Shown: positions 22,381-30,796 of the stretch, piece by piece
How positions within the stretch are numbered: position 1 is the first letter of the stretch
Layout: each line of letters opens with the position of its first letter
Origin: UBA7803 sp047920935
Lineage (GTDB): Bacteria; Pseudomonadota; Gammaproteobacteria; Pseudomonadales; Azotimanducaceae
Reading direction: 5' to 3'
DNA: 30,796 nucleotides
Assembly: GCA_047920935.1 (NCBI GenBank)
Contig: JBLRXD010000013.1
Coordinates: 1 to 30,796, forward strand
Notes under the pieces: generated by a model
Told to the model about the DNA's origin: nothing
Database searches by the model: none
The model's input: the letters and a program-made list of their open reading frames with translations, nothing else
Position numbers and translations under genes: made by a program

Positions 22381-22395
22381 CGGTCAGCCGGCTCC

Positions 22396-23970
22396 ATGGG
22401 GGTGGCAGGCGCGGCGGCAGCCGGTCAGGGCAACCGAGCCTACGGCCGCGCGCTCGTGGGCATGGATTCACCCCGGGTGACGGTAGAGACCCACCTCCCA
22501 GGGGGCCTGCCTGGCTTCACGCTGGTGGGCCTGCCGGAAACCGCCGTCCGCGAAGCCCGCGATCGGGTCAAGAGCGCAATCCAGAACTGTGGCTTCGACT
22601 TTCCCCGCGGCAAGGTGGTGGTGAATCTGGCCCCGGCCGAGCTCGCCAAGGAGGGCGCCCGCTTCGATCTGGCCATCGCCATCAGCGTGCTCCGGGCCAC
22701 CGGGCAGATTCCGCCCCGGGCCGACCGCCGTTACGAGTTCCTGGGCGAGCTGGGGCTGTTCGGCGAGCTGCGCGCCACCCGCGGGTGCCTGTGCGCGGCG
22801 CTCGCCATACAGCGGGAGGCGGACAACACCGGTACCCGGCTGATCATCCCGGCGGTGAATGCCGTAGAAACGTGCAGCGGCCCCGAAAACCTGCTGCTCA
22901 CCGCTTCCCATCTCAGCGACGTGGTCGCCTTCCTGCGCAACCCGAGCGAGCACCCTCTGGGCACGCCGGCCCCATCGACAGCGACAGCCGTGCCAGGGGC
23001 GGCGCCAGAGCCGCATCTGGATGATGTCCTGGGGCAGCATGGCGCCAAGCGCGCGCTGCTGATCGCCGCGGCCGGCGGCCACCACCTGCTCATGGTGGGC
23101 CCGCCCGGCACCGGCAAGACCATGCTGGCGCGCCGGTTGCCGACGCTGCTGCCCGAGCTGGAGGACGGCCCGGCCATGGAAGTGGCTGCCGTGTACTCGG
23201 CAGCCGGGCTGCCGGCGCCAGCCGCTCGCCGTGCACCCATTCGCGCGCCCCACCATTCCGCCTCGGCTCCCGCCATGGTGGGCGGCGGGCGTCAGGCACT
23301 GCCGGGAGAGATCTCATTGGCACACCGCGGCGTGCTGTTCCTCGACGAGCTGCCGCACTTCAAGCCGAGCGTCCTCGACCTGCTGCGAGAGCCGCTGGAG
23401 TCCCGGGAAATCAGCCTCGCCAGGGCCGGCTACCGCAGCACGTTTCCCGCCCACTTTCAGCTGGTGGCCGCCATGAACCCGTGCCCCGCCGGCCGCCACT
23501 GCAGTGAGCACAGCTGCCGCTGCAGCCCGGACCAGGTGCGGCGCTACCAGGGCCGCATCTCCGGGCCGCTGCTCGATCGTATCGACCTGCACGTGGCGGT
23601 GCCGCCAGTGCCTCGCCACCTGGTGCTCGGCACGACGGGGCGGGCGGCTTCAGAGGTCGCCGCGGATGCGCGGCCACGGGTGGCGGCGGCGAGAGCGGTT
23701 CAGAGCCGGCGCCAACGCTGCCTCAACGCCGACCTGACGGGAACCGCCGTGCTCGACGCGGCGCACCTGGATGCCGCCGGGCGGCGGCTGCTGGAACGGG
23801 CGACCGACCGCTACGTGCTATCGGCTCGCGGCGCTCACCGGGTGCTGCGCACCGCCCGCACCATCGCCGATCTCGACGGCGCAGACGCAGTCGGCACCGC
23901 GCACCTTTCGGAGGCGCTGAGTTTTCGCGCGCTGGATTGGGACGGCGGCCTGGGGATGGCCGCCCACTGA
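22396..23970 (+). CDS. comM: YifB/ComM family AAA+ ATPase (Mg chelatase-like)
   Basis: A 524-residue protein with a Lon-like/ChlI N-terminal domain (about 15-180, including GLPGFTLVGLPETAVREA-type sequence), an AAA+ domain with Walker A GPPGTGKT (235-242) and Walker B VLFLDELPH, then a cysteine-bearing loop NPCPAGRHC...CRC, and a C-terminal helical domain. ComM relatives are hexameric helicases that promote branch migration during natural transformation. Whether this organism is competent cannot be seen. The exact start is unclear: there is no strong Shine-Dalgarno before ATG 22396, and the first 15 residues look unconserved. Confidence 0.93.
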   Translation: MGVAGAAAAGQGNRAYGRALVGMDSPRVTVETHLPGGLPGFTLVGLPETAVREARDRVKSAIQNCGFDFPRGKVVVNLAPAELAKEGARFDLAIAISVLRATGQIPPRADRRYEFLGELGLFGELRATRGCLCAALAIQREADNTGTRLIIPAVNAVETCSGPENLLLTASHLSDVVAFLRNPSEHPLGTPAPSTATAVPGAAPEPHLDDVLGQHGAKRALLIAAAGGHHLLMVGPPGTGKTMLARRLPTLLPELEDGPAMEVAAVYSAAGLPAPAARRAPIRAPHHSASAPAMVGGGRQALPGEISLAHRGVLFLDELPHFKPSVLDLLREPLESREISLARAGYRSTFPAHFQLVAAMNPCPAGRHCSEHSCRCSPDQVRRYQGRISGPLLDRIDLHVAVPPVPRHLVLGTTGRAASEVAADARPRVAAARAVQSRRQRCLNADLTGTAVLDAAHLDAAGRRLLERATDRYVLSARGAHRVLRTARTIADLDGADAVGTAHLSEALSFRALDWDGGLGMAAH

Positions 23971-23976
23971 AGGCGG

Positions 23977-24408
23977 TTAATCCATCGCTTCGATCATGTA
24001 ATCCAGAGAGGCACGCAGATCCTCGTCGGAGCAAGCCATGCAGGTGCCCTTGGGCGGCATGGCATTGATGCCGTTCAAGGTATGATCCCACAGGGTATCC
24101 ATGCCTTGGGCAAGGCGCGGCTCCCACGCGGCAGCGTCACCGAGCACCGGCGCGCCGGCAACGCCGACGTTGTGGCAGGTTGCGCAGAACTGATCGTAGA
24201 CCTGCTCTCCGGACATCGCACCGGCAACGATCTCAGCACCGGGGAGCGCGGCGCCAATGGCGCAGTCTTCACCCGCCCGGCACAGCTGCCCGAAGGGCTG
24301 CAGACGCTCGCGGATCTCGGAATCCGTACCCGGCGGCACCAGTTGCGCCAGCACACTCATGCCTACCAGCACCGCCAGCAGGCCAAACAACACCTTCAAA
24401 CTCTTCAC
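23977..24408 (-). CDS. Cytochrome c5-type periplasmic protein
   Basis: A 143-residue c-type cytochrome. N-terminal hydrophobic segment (about 4-22), then a haem site CATCH (about 75-79), axial methionine likely in INAMPPKG, and a cysteine pair in CMACSD that in the c5 family forms a disulfide. It probably carries electrons in the periplasm or at the membrane face. The start is GTG at 24408 with GGAG seven bases upstream. It is convergent with yifB (six-base gap) and lies downstream of liuA. Confidence 0.88.
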   Translation of the reverse strand: MKSLKVLFGLLAVLVGMSVLAQLVPPGTDSEIRERLQPFGQLCRAGEDCAIGAALPGAEIVAGAMSGEQVYDQFCATCHNVGVAGAPVLGDAAAWEPRLAQGMDTLWDHTLNGINAMPPKGTCMACSDEDLRASLDYMIEAMD

Positions 24409-24474
24409 GTCTGTCTCCAGCCACCCAGATAGAGGGGAATGCCGCTTGCACAGCGGCGCGGCATTATAGCCTCG

Positions 24475-25632
24475 TCAGCCGGTAGCGTCGAACAGCTCGC
24501 GGCCGATCAACATGCGGCGGATCTCGCTGGTGCCGGCGCCGATCTCGTAGAGCTTTGCATCCCGCAGCAGCCGCCCCGTGGGGTACTCGTTGATGTAGCC
24601 GTTGCCGCCCAGCGCCTGGATGGCCTCCGCCGCCATCCAGGTGGCCTTTTCCGCCGCGTAGAGGATGCAGCCGGCGGCGTCGAAGCGGCTGGTGCGCCCG
24701 GCATCGCACGCCTGAGCAACCGCGTAAACGTAGGCGCGGCAGGCGTTCATGGTGGAGTACAGATCGGCCACTTTGCCCTGCATCAGCTGAAACGTGCCGA
24801 TGGGCGCGCCGAACTGCTCACGCTCGTGCAGGTACGGCATCACCACGTCCATGCTGGCCTGCATGATGCCCAGCGGCCCCCCGGCAAGAACCACGCGCTC
24901 GTAGTCCAGACCGCTCATGAGGATTTTCACCCCCTGCCCTACCTGGCCGAGCACCTGAGTCTTGGGTACTTCACAGCCGTCGAACACCAGCTCGCAGGTA
25001 TCCGAGCCGCGCATGCCAAGCTTGTCGAGCTTCTGGGCGGTGCTGAAGCCGGGCATGCCGCGCTCGATGAGAAAGGCGGTGATGCCGCGGGAGCCGAGCT
25101 CGGGATCCACGGTGGCATACACCACCAGCACGTCGGCGCCAGGGCCATTGGTGATCCACATCTTATTGCCGGTGAGCACGAAGCGGTCGCCTGCATCCCG
25201 GGCGCGCAGCTTCATGCTCACCACGTCCGAGCCCGCCCCAGGCTCGCTCATGGCCAGAGCGCCGAGATGCTCGCCGGACAGCAGCCGGGGCAGATAAGCG
25301 CGCTTCTGCTCGTCGCTGCCGAAGCGGCGAATCTGGTTCACGCACAGGTTCGAGTGAGCGCCGTAGGACAGGCCGACGGCGGCGGAGGCGCGGCTGATCT
25401 CCTCCATGGCGACGCAGTGGGCGAGATAGCCGAGGCCGGCGCCGCCGAGCTCCTCTTCCACGGTGATGCCGAGCAGCCCCAGCGCGCCGAGCTGCGGCCA
25501 CAGGTCGCGGGGAAACTCGTTGCTGGCGTCGATGGCCGCCGCCCGCGGGGCGATCTCCCGGCGGGCGAACTGGGCGACGCTGTCGCGCAGCATGTCGATG
25601 GTCTCGCCGAGCCCGAAATCGAACTGAAACAT
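24475..25632 (-). CDS. liuA: Isovaleryl-CoA dehydrogenase
   Basis: FAD-dependent acyl-CoA dehydrogenase of leucine breakdown: isovaleryl-CoA to 3-methylcrotonyl-CoA. The 385-residue protein shows AMSEPGAGSDV, WITNGPGAD, KLGMRGSDTCEL and ALGGNGYINEYPTGRL. The catalytic base is E245 in GLDYERVVLAGGPLG, a position characteristic of isovaleryl-CoA dehydrogenases. The ATG at 25632 has GGAGG eight bases upstream; the longer reading from 25656 would overlap the liuD stop. It is the last gene of the liuB-liuD-liuA group. Confidence 0.93.
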   Translation of the reverse strand: MFQFDFGLGETIDMLRDSVAQFARREIAPRAAAIDASNEFPRDLWPQLGALGLLGITVEEELGGAGLGYLAHCVAMEEISRASAAVGLSYGAHSNLCVNQIRRFGSDEQKRAYLPRLLSGEHLGALAMSEPGAGSDVVSMKLRARDAGDRFVLTGNKMWITNGPGADVLVVYATVDPELGSRGITAFLIERGMPGFSTAQKLDKLGMRGSDTCELVFDGCEVPKTQVLGQVGQGVKILMSGLDYERVVLAGGPLGIMQASMDVVMPYLHEREQFGAPIGTFQLMQGKVADLYSTMNACRAYVYAVAQACDAGRTSRFDAAGCILYAAEKATWMAAEAIQALGGNGYINEYPTGRLLRDAKLYEIGAGTSEIRRMLIGRELFDATG

Positions 25633-25652
25633 GGGAATACCTCCGCCCTGAC

Positions 25653-27581
25653 TCAACTTTCCAGAATCACCAGTTCGACACCGTCTTCCACCCGATCGCC
25701 CACCGCGCAGGCCACCGCGGCCACGGTGCCGGCGCGGGGCGCCGCCACGGTGTGCTCCATCTTCATCGCCTCGATCACCAGCAGCAGTTGCCCGGATTCC
25801 ACCGCGTCGCCGGGCTTCACCGCCACGGCGATCACCTGCCCCGGCATGGGCGCGACCACGCGCTCGCCGCCGGCGGCCGCCTGGGCCAACGCCCCAACGT
25901 CCAGCCGCGGCAGGGTGAAGCGTTCGGTGTCGCCGTCGCGCATGACGAAAATACTCTCACCGGCGGTGACCACCCGAGCGGTCACCACCTCGCCATCGAG
26001 CCGCAATCGCAGCTGCTCGCCGTCGTCGGCGAGCAGCTGCAGATCCGCCGTGACGCCGTCGATACTGACCGTATCGGCCGCCAGACGCACCGTCCGGGTG
26101 GTTTTGTCCTGCTGCAGCTCCACCACGAAGGCCGCCGCCTGATTGACGCGAAAACCGTCTGCCACGCCCCAGCGGCCGTTGCCGCGGGCCCTGCGCCGGG
26201 CGGTCAGAGCGGCGCACACCAGCCCGCCCGGATGCCGCGGCGGCAGCAGCGCCGCCCCGGCGTCGTCGATGACGTGGGTGCTGTAGGCGCCGCTCTGAAA
26301 AGCCTCGTGCGCCAGTACCCGGCGCAGAAACGCAACGTTGTGTTCCACCCCTGCAAGCTCGCTGCCAGCCAACGCCCGGTCGAGCAGCGCCAGCGCCTCG
26401 CGACGATCGGCGCCGTGGGCGATCACCTTGGCCAGCATGGGATCGTAGTGCACGCCCACGGTGTCGCCGCTGACCACGCCGCTGTCCACCCGTACCTGCT
26501 CGGAAAAGGCCACCCGCACCAGCCGGCCGGTAGAGGGCAGAAAGCGCCGCCGGGGATTCTCGGCGTAAACGCGCGCTTCGATGGCGTGCCCGCGGCAGGC
26601 GATGTCCTGCTGGGACAGGGGCAACCGCTCGCCCGCGGCGATGCGCAGCTGCCACTCCACCAGATCGAGCCCGGTGATGGCCTCGGTCACCGGATGCTCC
26701 ACCTGCAAGCGGGTGTTCATCTCCATGAAGTAGAAGACGTCGCCCTCGGCGATGAATTCCACCGTACCGGCGCCCCGATAATCCACCGCCCCCGCCGCGC
26801 GCACCGCCGCCGCACCGAGGGCAGCGCGCAATGCCGGGGTGACGGTCGGCCCCGGGGCTTCCTCGATCACCTTCTGGTGGCGGCGCTGCACCGAGCAATC
26901 GCGCTCGAGAAGGTGCAGCAGGTTGCCTTGCCCGTCGCCGAGCACCTGCACCTCCAGGTGCTTGGGTGAGGCCAGATAGCGCTCGAGCAGCAGCCGCTCG
27001 TCGCCGAATGCGCTGGCCGCCTCGCGCCGCGCGCCGGCCAGGGCCGTGGGCATCTCGGCGGCGCTGGCGACCCGCCGCATGCCCTTGCCGCCGCCACCGG
27101 CCGATGCCTTGATCAACAGCGGGAAGCCGATCTCATCGGCTTCGGCGATGAGCCGGCGGTCGCTCTGATCGTCACCGTGATAGCCGGGCACCACCGGCGC
27201 CCCGGCCTCCTCCACCAGGCGCTTGGCCTCGATCTTCGAGCCCATGGCGCGGATGGCCGCGGCCGACGGGCCGACGAAGATCAAACCCGCCTGCTCGCAG
27301 GCTTCGGCGAAGTCGGCGTTCTCCGACAGGAACCCGTAGCCGGGATGCACCGCAGCGGCGCCGCTGATCCGCGCCGCCTCGAGCACCGCCTCGATGCGCA
27401 GGTAGCTGTCGACGGCGGGCGCCGGACCCAGCCGCAGCGCAACATCCGCCTGCAGCACGTGCTGGGCGCCGGCATCGGCATCGGAGTAGACGGCCACGGT
27501 GCGCACCCCGAGGCGGCGGGCGGTGCGGATGATGCGGCAAGCGATCTCGCCGCGGTTGGCGATGAGCAGAGTGTCGATCAC
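25653..27581 (-). CDS. liuD: Methylcrotonyl-CoA carboxylase biotin-carrying subunit (biotin carboxylase/BCCP)
   Basis: A 642-residue acyl-CoA carboxylase alpha chain: biotin carboxylase domain (about 1-445) with LIANRGEIACRI, HPGYGFLSENA, the ATP-grasp loop KASAGGGGKGM and MEMNTRLQVEH; a middle beta-rich domain; and a C-terminal biotinyl domain with K607 in EAMKMEH. With LiuB it carboxylates 3-methylcrotonyl-CoA. Such subunits also serve propionyl- or geranyl-CoA carboxylases; the flanking liuB and liuA make the leucine pathway the best call. The start is GTG, three bases after the liuB stop. Confidence 0.92.
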   Translation of the reverse strand: MIDTLLIANRGEIACRIIRTARRLGVRTVAVYSDADAGAQHVLQADVALRLGPAPAVDSYLRIEAVLEAARISGAAAVHPGYGFLSENADFAEACEQAGLIFVGPSAAAIRAMGSKIEAKRLVEEAGAPVVPGYHGDDQSDRRLIAEADEIGFPLLIKASAGGGGKGMRRVASAAEMPTALAGARREAASAFGDERLLLERYLASPKHLEVQVLGDGQGNLLHLLERDCSVQRRHQKVIEEAPGPTVTPALRAALGAAAVRAAGAVDYRGAGTVEFIAEGDVFYFMEMNTRLQVEHPVTEAITGLDLVEWQLRIAAGERLPLSQQDIACRGHAIEARVYAENPRRRFLPSTGRLVRVAFSEQVRVDSGVVSGDTVGVHYDPMLAKVIAHGADRREALALLDRALAGSELAGVEHNVAFLRRVLAHEAFQSGAYSTHVIDDAGAALLPPRHPGGLVCAALTARRRARGNGRWGVADGFRVNQAAAFVVELQQDKTTRTVRLAADTVSIDGVTADLQLLADDGEQLRLRLDGEVVTARVVTAGESIFVMRDGDTERFTLPRLDVGALAQAAAGGERVVAPMPGQVIAVAVKPGDAVESGQLLLVIEAMKMEHTVAAPRAGTVAAVACAVGDRVEDGVELVILES

Positions 27582-27584
27582 GGG

Positions 27585-29195
27585 TTACATCCTGAAAATG
27601 CCGAACTCGGACGGCGGCGCCAGCGGCTCGCGGCACGCTACTTCCAACGCCAGACCCAGCACCCGCCGGGTATCCAGCGGGTCGATGACGCCATCGTCCC
27701 AGAGGCGGGCGCTGGCGTAATACGGATGGCCTTGCGCGTCGTACTGGTTGCGGATGGCGTCCATGAACGCCGTCTGCTCCGGCTCGGGCCAGTCCTCGCC
27801 GCGGGCGTTCATGCCGTCGCGGCGCACGGTGGCGAGCACGTGGGCCGCCTGCTCGCCGCCCATCACCGAGATACGGGCGTTGGGCCACGTCCACAGCATA
27901 CGGCCGCCGTATGCGCGACCGCACATGGCGTAGTTGCCGGCGCCGAACGACCCGCCGATCACCACCGTGAACTTCGGCACCCGGGCGCACGCGACCGCGG
28001 TGACCATCTTGGCGCCATGCTTGGCGATGCCTTCGTTTTCGTACTTACGCCCCACCATGAAGCCGGTGATGTTCTGCAGAAACAGCAGCGGCACGCCACG
28101 GCGGTCGGCCAACTGGATGAAGTGCGCGCCCTTCACCGCCGACTCCGAAAACAGGATGCCGTTGTTGGCGAGGATGGCCACCGGCATGCCCTCGACGTGG
28201 GCGAAGCCGCACACCAGGGTTTCGCCGTAGAGCGGCTTGAACTCGTGGAACTCGGAGCCATCCACCAACCGGGCGATGATCTCGCGGACGTCGAACTGAG
28301 TGCGCGTGTCGGTGGGGAGCACCCCGTACAACTCTTCGGCGGCGCAGGCCGGAGCTTCCACGGGCCTGGCCTGAACGCTGGGCCGATGGCGGACGTGGCT
28401 CGACGCCACCACCTCGCGCGCCAGCGCCAGAGCATGCTGGTCGTTGGCAGCGAGGTAGTCGGTCACCCCGGAGATGCGGCTGTGGACGTCGCCACCGCCA
28501 AGGCTCTCGGCATCGACTTCCTCACCGGTGGCCGCCTTCACCAGCGGCGGGCCGCCGAGGAAGATGGTGCCCTGGTTGCGCACGATGATGGCCTGATCGC
28601 ACATGGCCGGCACGTACGCGCCGCCGGCGGTGCAGGAACCCATGACCACGGCGATCTGCGGGATGCCGCGCGCCGACAGGTTGGCCTGGTTGTAGAAGAT
28701 GCGGCCGAAGTGGTCGCGGTCGGGAAACACCTGATCCTGCATAGGCAGAAAGGCGCCGCCGGAATCCACCAGATAGATGCAAGGCAGGTGATTCTCCAGG
28801 GCGATTTCCTGGGCCCGCAGGTGCTTCTTCACGGTGATCGGATAGTAGGTGCCACCCTTCACCGTGGCGTCGTTGACCACCACCATGCACTCGACCCCCG
28901 ACACCCGCCCGATGCCGGTGATGATGCCGGCCGCCGGAATCCAGTCGTCGTAGAGTTCGTGGCCCGCCAATGGGGCGATCTCGAGAAACGGCGAGCCCGG
29001 GTCGAGCAAGCCCTCGAGCCGCTGCCGGGGCAGCAGCTTGCCCCGGGCGACGTGGCGTTCCCGCGAGCGCGCGTCGCCGCCCTCGGCAATGCGCGCGGTC
29101 AGCTCGCGCAGCTGTCGGGCCAACGCCTGGTGGTGGGCTTTGTTGCGCGCGAACGCCGCACCGCCGAGGTCGAGCTTCGATTTCAGGATCGCCAT
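27585..29195 (-). CDS. liuB: Methylcrotonyl-CoA carboxylase carboxyltransferase subunit
   Basis: A 536-residue carboxyltransferase (beta) subunit with crotonase-like halves. Seen: RHVARGKLLPRQRLEGLLDPGSPF-type start, NDATVKGGTYYP, VDSGGAFLPMQDQVFPDRDHFGRIF, GSCTAGGAYVPAM and GGSFGAGNYAMCGRAY, which together are the pattern of methylcrotonyl-CoA carboxylase. It transfers CO2 from biotin on LiuD. The ATG 29195 gives the conserved MAIL start; GGGGAG lies about 12 bases upstream, somewhat far. The frame stays open beyond it, but that is the shadow of the divergent gene. First gene of the group. Confidence 0.94.
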   Translation of the reverse strand: MAILKSKLDLGGAAFARNKAHHQALARQLRELTARIAEGGDARSRERHVARGKLLPRQRLEGLLDPGSPFLEIAPLAGHELYDDWIPAAGIITGIGRVSGVECMVVVNDATVKGGTYYPITVKKHLRAQEIALENHLPCIYLVDSGGAFLPMQDQVFPDRDHFGRIFYNQANLSARGIPQIAVVMGSCTAGGAYVPAMCDQAIIVRNQGTIFLGGPPLVKAATGEEVDAESLGGGDVHSRISGVTDYLAANDQHALALAREVVASSHVRHRPSVQARPVEAPACAAEELYGVLPTDTRTQFDVREIIARLVDGSEFHEFKPLYGETLVCGFAHVEGMPVAILANNGILFSESAVKGAHFIQLADRRGVPLLFLQNITGFMVGRKYENEGIAKHGAKMVTAVACARVPKFTVVIGGSFGAGNYAMCGRAYGGRMLWTWPNARISVMGGEQAAHVLATVRRDGMNARGEDWPEPEQTAFMDAIRNQYDAQGHPYYASARLWDDGVIDPLDTRRVLGLALEVACREPLAPPSEFGIFRM

Positions 29196-29233
29196 GAACT
29201 GCTGATTCTCCCCTTCCGGTACGCGCAGGCGGA

Positions 29234-29261
29234 ACCATACACGATTCTCCGGCAGCGTGAA
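29234..29261 (-). promoter_or_regulatory. Candidate promoter of liuB-liuD-liuA
   Basis: Minus strand TTCACG (29261-29256) and TATGGT (29239-29234), four of six each, 16 bases apart. The leader would be about 32 bases. No LiuR-type gene or obvious operator is near. Confidence 0.35.
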
Positions 29262-29318
29262 GCGTTCGCCCCATGGCACAATGGCGCCGCGGGATTCGTA
29301 CACGACCATGAGGACGTT

Positions 29319-30725
29319 ATGGCGACTTCGAGAGTGAACGGGCGCAAGCTGGTGAGTAAGGAGGAGGCAGCCCTCAAGACCTTGCTGAAGAGCCGCAAGA
29401 GCCGCTATGCGACGGTGGCCTTCGTCGATCTGCAAGGGCAACTGCGCGGCAAGACGGTATCCGTTGGCAAGCTTGACAGCGCTCTGGACGAGGGCATTCC
29501 GTTCTCGGCCGACAACTTCATGCTCGACTTCGGCGACATCAAGCTGGTGCCGGAGGGTTACCTCACCATGGACCAGGATTACGCTGACGAGCGCTGTGAC
29601 GTCGACTGGGCCCGGCCGCGGATTCTGCCGTTCGAAGACGCCGACAGCGATCTGCTGTTCTTCGTCGAGTACGCCGAAGGCACCAACGGCGGTAAGTGGG
29701 ATCCGCGACGGCTGTTCCGGCGCACCCTGGAGCGCGCCGAGGCGCTGGGCATCATCCCGACCTTCGCTTTCGAGTACGAATTCCGTCTGTTCAAGGAAAG
29801 CCCCGAGACCCTGCGGGAGAAAGGCTTTCAGAACCCCAAGCTGTTGAACGAAGTGTCGACCTACGGCGGCGTCATGCATCAGAGCCTGTGGTCGCAACTG
29901 TTCAAGGACATGCGCCACATCTGCGAAGCCATGGACGTGCCGATTTCGAGCATGCACTGGGAGCAGGCCGCCAGCATGGGCGAAGTGGCGCTGGGCCACC
30001 GCCCCGGCATTGCGGCGCTGGACGATGCCATTCTCTTCAAGACCCACGCCAAGGCACTGGCCGCCCGCAACAACATGCTGCTGTCATTCATGGCGCGGCC
30101 GCTTGCCGACGACGACGGCCAGAGCGGTCACGTGCACTTCTCGGTGAAGAATGCCCGCGGCCGGCAGCTGTTTCACAACCCGCGCGACGACAACGGCATG
30201 AGCGACATGCAACGCCACGCGGTGGGCGGGCTGCAGCAACTGCTGCCGGAGTTGCTGCTGATGCTGGCGCCCAACATCAATTCCTTCAAGCGCCTGGCCC
30301 CCGGCGCGTTCGCGCCCATCGCCGCCACCTGGGGCGTAGAAAACCGCACTTGCGCCATTCGCGTGATCCCGGGGCGGGCCAGCGTTCAGCGCATCGAGCT
30401 GCGCGCGCCCGGCTCCGACTCCAACCCGTACCTGGTGGCTACCTGCCTGCTGGCGTCAGCCCTGTGGGGCATCGAGAACAAGGTGGAGCCGGCGGCGCCC
30501 ATGAGCGGCTCGTGTTATGAGCGCGCCGACAGCATCCCCGAGCAGCAGCACTTCCCCCCCACCTTCCGTCAGGCCATCGAGCGCTTCAGCGGCTCGGCTC
30601 ATGCACGCAGGATGTTCGGCGACGACTTCGTCGAGATGTACGCAGGCACGCGCCTGGCTCAGGCGGAGCAATTCGCCCGCATGGTTACCGACAAGGAGCT
30701 GGAACGCTTCCTGGAGATGGCCTGA
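29319..30725 (+). CDS. Glutamine synthetase family protein (gamma-glutamyl ligase, PuuA/GlnT-like)
   Basis: A 468-residue homologue of glutamine synthetase. Visible active-site marks: FEYEFRLF (metal-binding Glu), HWEQAASMGEVAL, GQSGHVHFSV (metal/ATP His), NINSFKRL, ATWGVENRTCAIRV, and RIELRAPGSDSNPYL. The lack of a housekeeping GlnA adenylylation context and the closeness to catabolic genes favour a gamma-glutamylation enzyme for amines or polyamines, but ammonia ligase activity cannot be excluded. AGGA lies five bases before the ATG. It diverges from liuB across 123 bases. It ends at 30725; a REP-like hairpin follows. Confidence 0.85.
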   Translation: MATSRVNGRKLVSKEEAALKTLLKSRKSRYATVAFVDLQGQLRGKTVSVGKLDSALDEGIPFSADNFMLDFGDIKLVPEGYLTMDQDYADERCDVDWARPRILPFEDADSDLLFFVEYAEGTNGGKWDPRRLFRRTLERAEALGIIPTFAFEYEFRLFKESPETLREKGFQNPKLLNEVSTYGGVMHQSLWSQLFKDMRHICEAMDVPISSMHWEQAASMGEVALGHRPGIAALDDAILFKTHAKALAARNNMLLSFMARPLADDDGQSGHVHFSVKNARGRQLFHNPRDDNGMSDMQRHAVGGLQQLLPELLLMLAPNINSFKRLAPGAFAPIAATWGVENRTCAIRVIPGRASVQRIELRAPGSDSNPYLVATCLLASALWGIENKVEPAAPMSGSCYERADSIPEQQHFPPTFRQAIERFSGSAHARRMFGDDFVEMYAGTRLAQAEQFARMVTDKELERFLEMA

Positions 30726-30750
30726 CAAGCCACCGCCCCCCACCCCGTAG

Positions 30751-30786
30751 GAGCGACCAAGCGGCCTGCGGCCGCCGCGGTCGCTT
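30751..30786. repeat. REP-like hairpin after the glutamine-synthetase-family gene
   Basis: Preceded by GTAG, GAGCGACC (30751-30758) can pair with GGTCGCTT (30779-30786), and the inner GCGGCC-TGC-GGCCGC forms a perfect small stem. The start GTAGGAGCG resembles REP sequences of pseudomonads and xanthomonads. It may end transcription; no T-run follows. Confidence 0.55.
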
Positions 30787-30796
30787 GAGGAAAAGC

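Noticed and set aside
29273..29290. Sigma-54-like TGGCAC before the ligase gene
   Set aside because: The -12 GC is not at the right spacing.
27585..30047. 820-codon frame containing liuB
   Set aside because: The extension beyond 29195 is the shadow of the divergent ligase gene and has no family similarity.
27177..30725. 1182-codon open frame ending with the glutamine-synthetase-family gene
   Set aside because: The upstream part is the antisense shadow of liuD and liuB; the real start is ATG 29319.

Overview
The window is chromosomal DNA of a GC-rich gammaproteobacterium. Two gene blocks point to this. One is hemY-hemX-hemD-hemC-algR-algZ facing argH. The other is lptM-lysA-dapF-DUF484-xerC-HAD, followed further on by a SutA-like gene, amtB-glnK, ubiK and yifB. 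Both gene orders are, from memory, close to the Pseudomonas arrangement. The genus cannot be fixed from sequence alone. A run of 100 N (17055-17154) and the repeats around it suggest a draft or metagenome-derived assembly.

Region by region. (1) 1-5047, minus strand: haem-pathway genes and the AlgZ/AlgR-type LytTR two-component system, tightly packed; hemD/hemX and hemX/hemY overlap by four bases. (2) 5147-11201, plus strand: argH, then a lptM-lysA-dapF-DUF484-xerC-HAD operon in which most stops overlap the next start. (3) 11202-15943: an accessory 'stress' island absent from the Pseudomonas-like order as I remember it. It holds CsbD, a PA2779-family protein, DUF3096, lmo0937-family and DUF3185 mini membrane proteins, an M48 lipoprotein protease and two Crp/Fnr-type regulators. 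Four intergenic copies of one palindrome (TGTGCG-N4-CGCACA) tie these genes into a likely local regulon; this is the most interesting signal in the window. (4) 16029-17509: a deazaflavin-dependent nitroreductase-family protein, then about 1 kb of structured, duplicated non-coding repeats broken by the assembly gap. (5) 17510-18883: threonine synthase, minus strand. (6) 18977-22030: a SutA-like mini gene, then torF-glnK-amtB with a good sigma-54 promoter, two overlapping NtrC-type sites and an intrinsic terminator, so a nitrogen-controlled ammonium uptake unit. (7) 22138-24408: ubiK, yifB/comM and a convergent c5-type cytochrome. (8) 24475-29195: liuB-liuD-liuA for leucine/isovalerate breakdown, minus strand, with a glutamine-synthetase-family gene diverging from it (29319-30725). 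The window ends in a REP-like hairpin.

The core regions are ordinary housekeeping. The novelty lies in the shared operator of the stress island, the repeat element next to the gap, and the nitrogen-control architecture upstream of torF.
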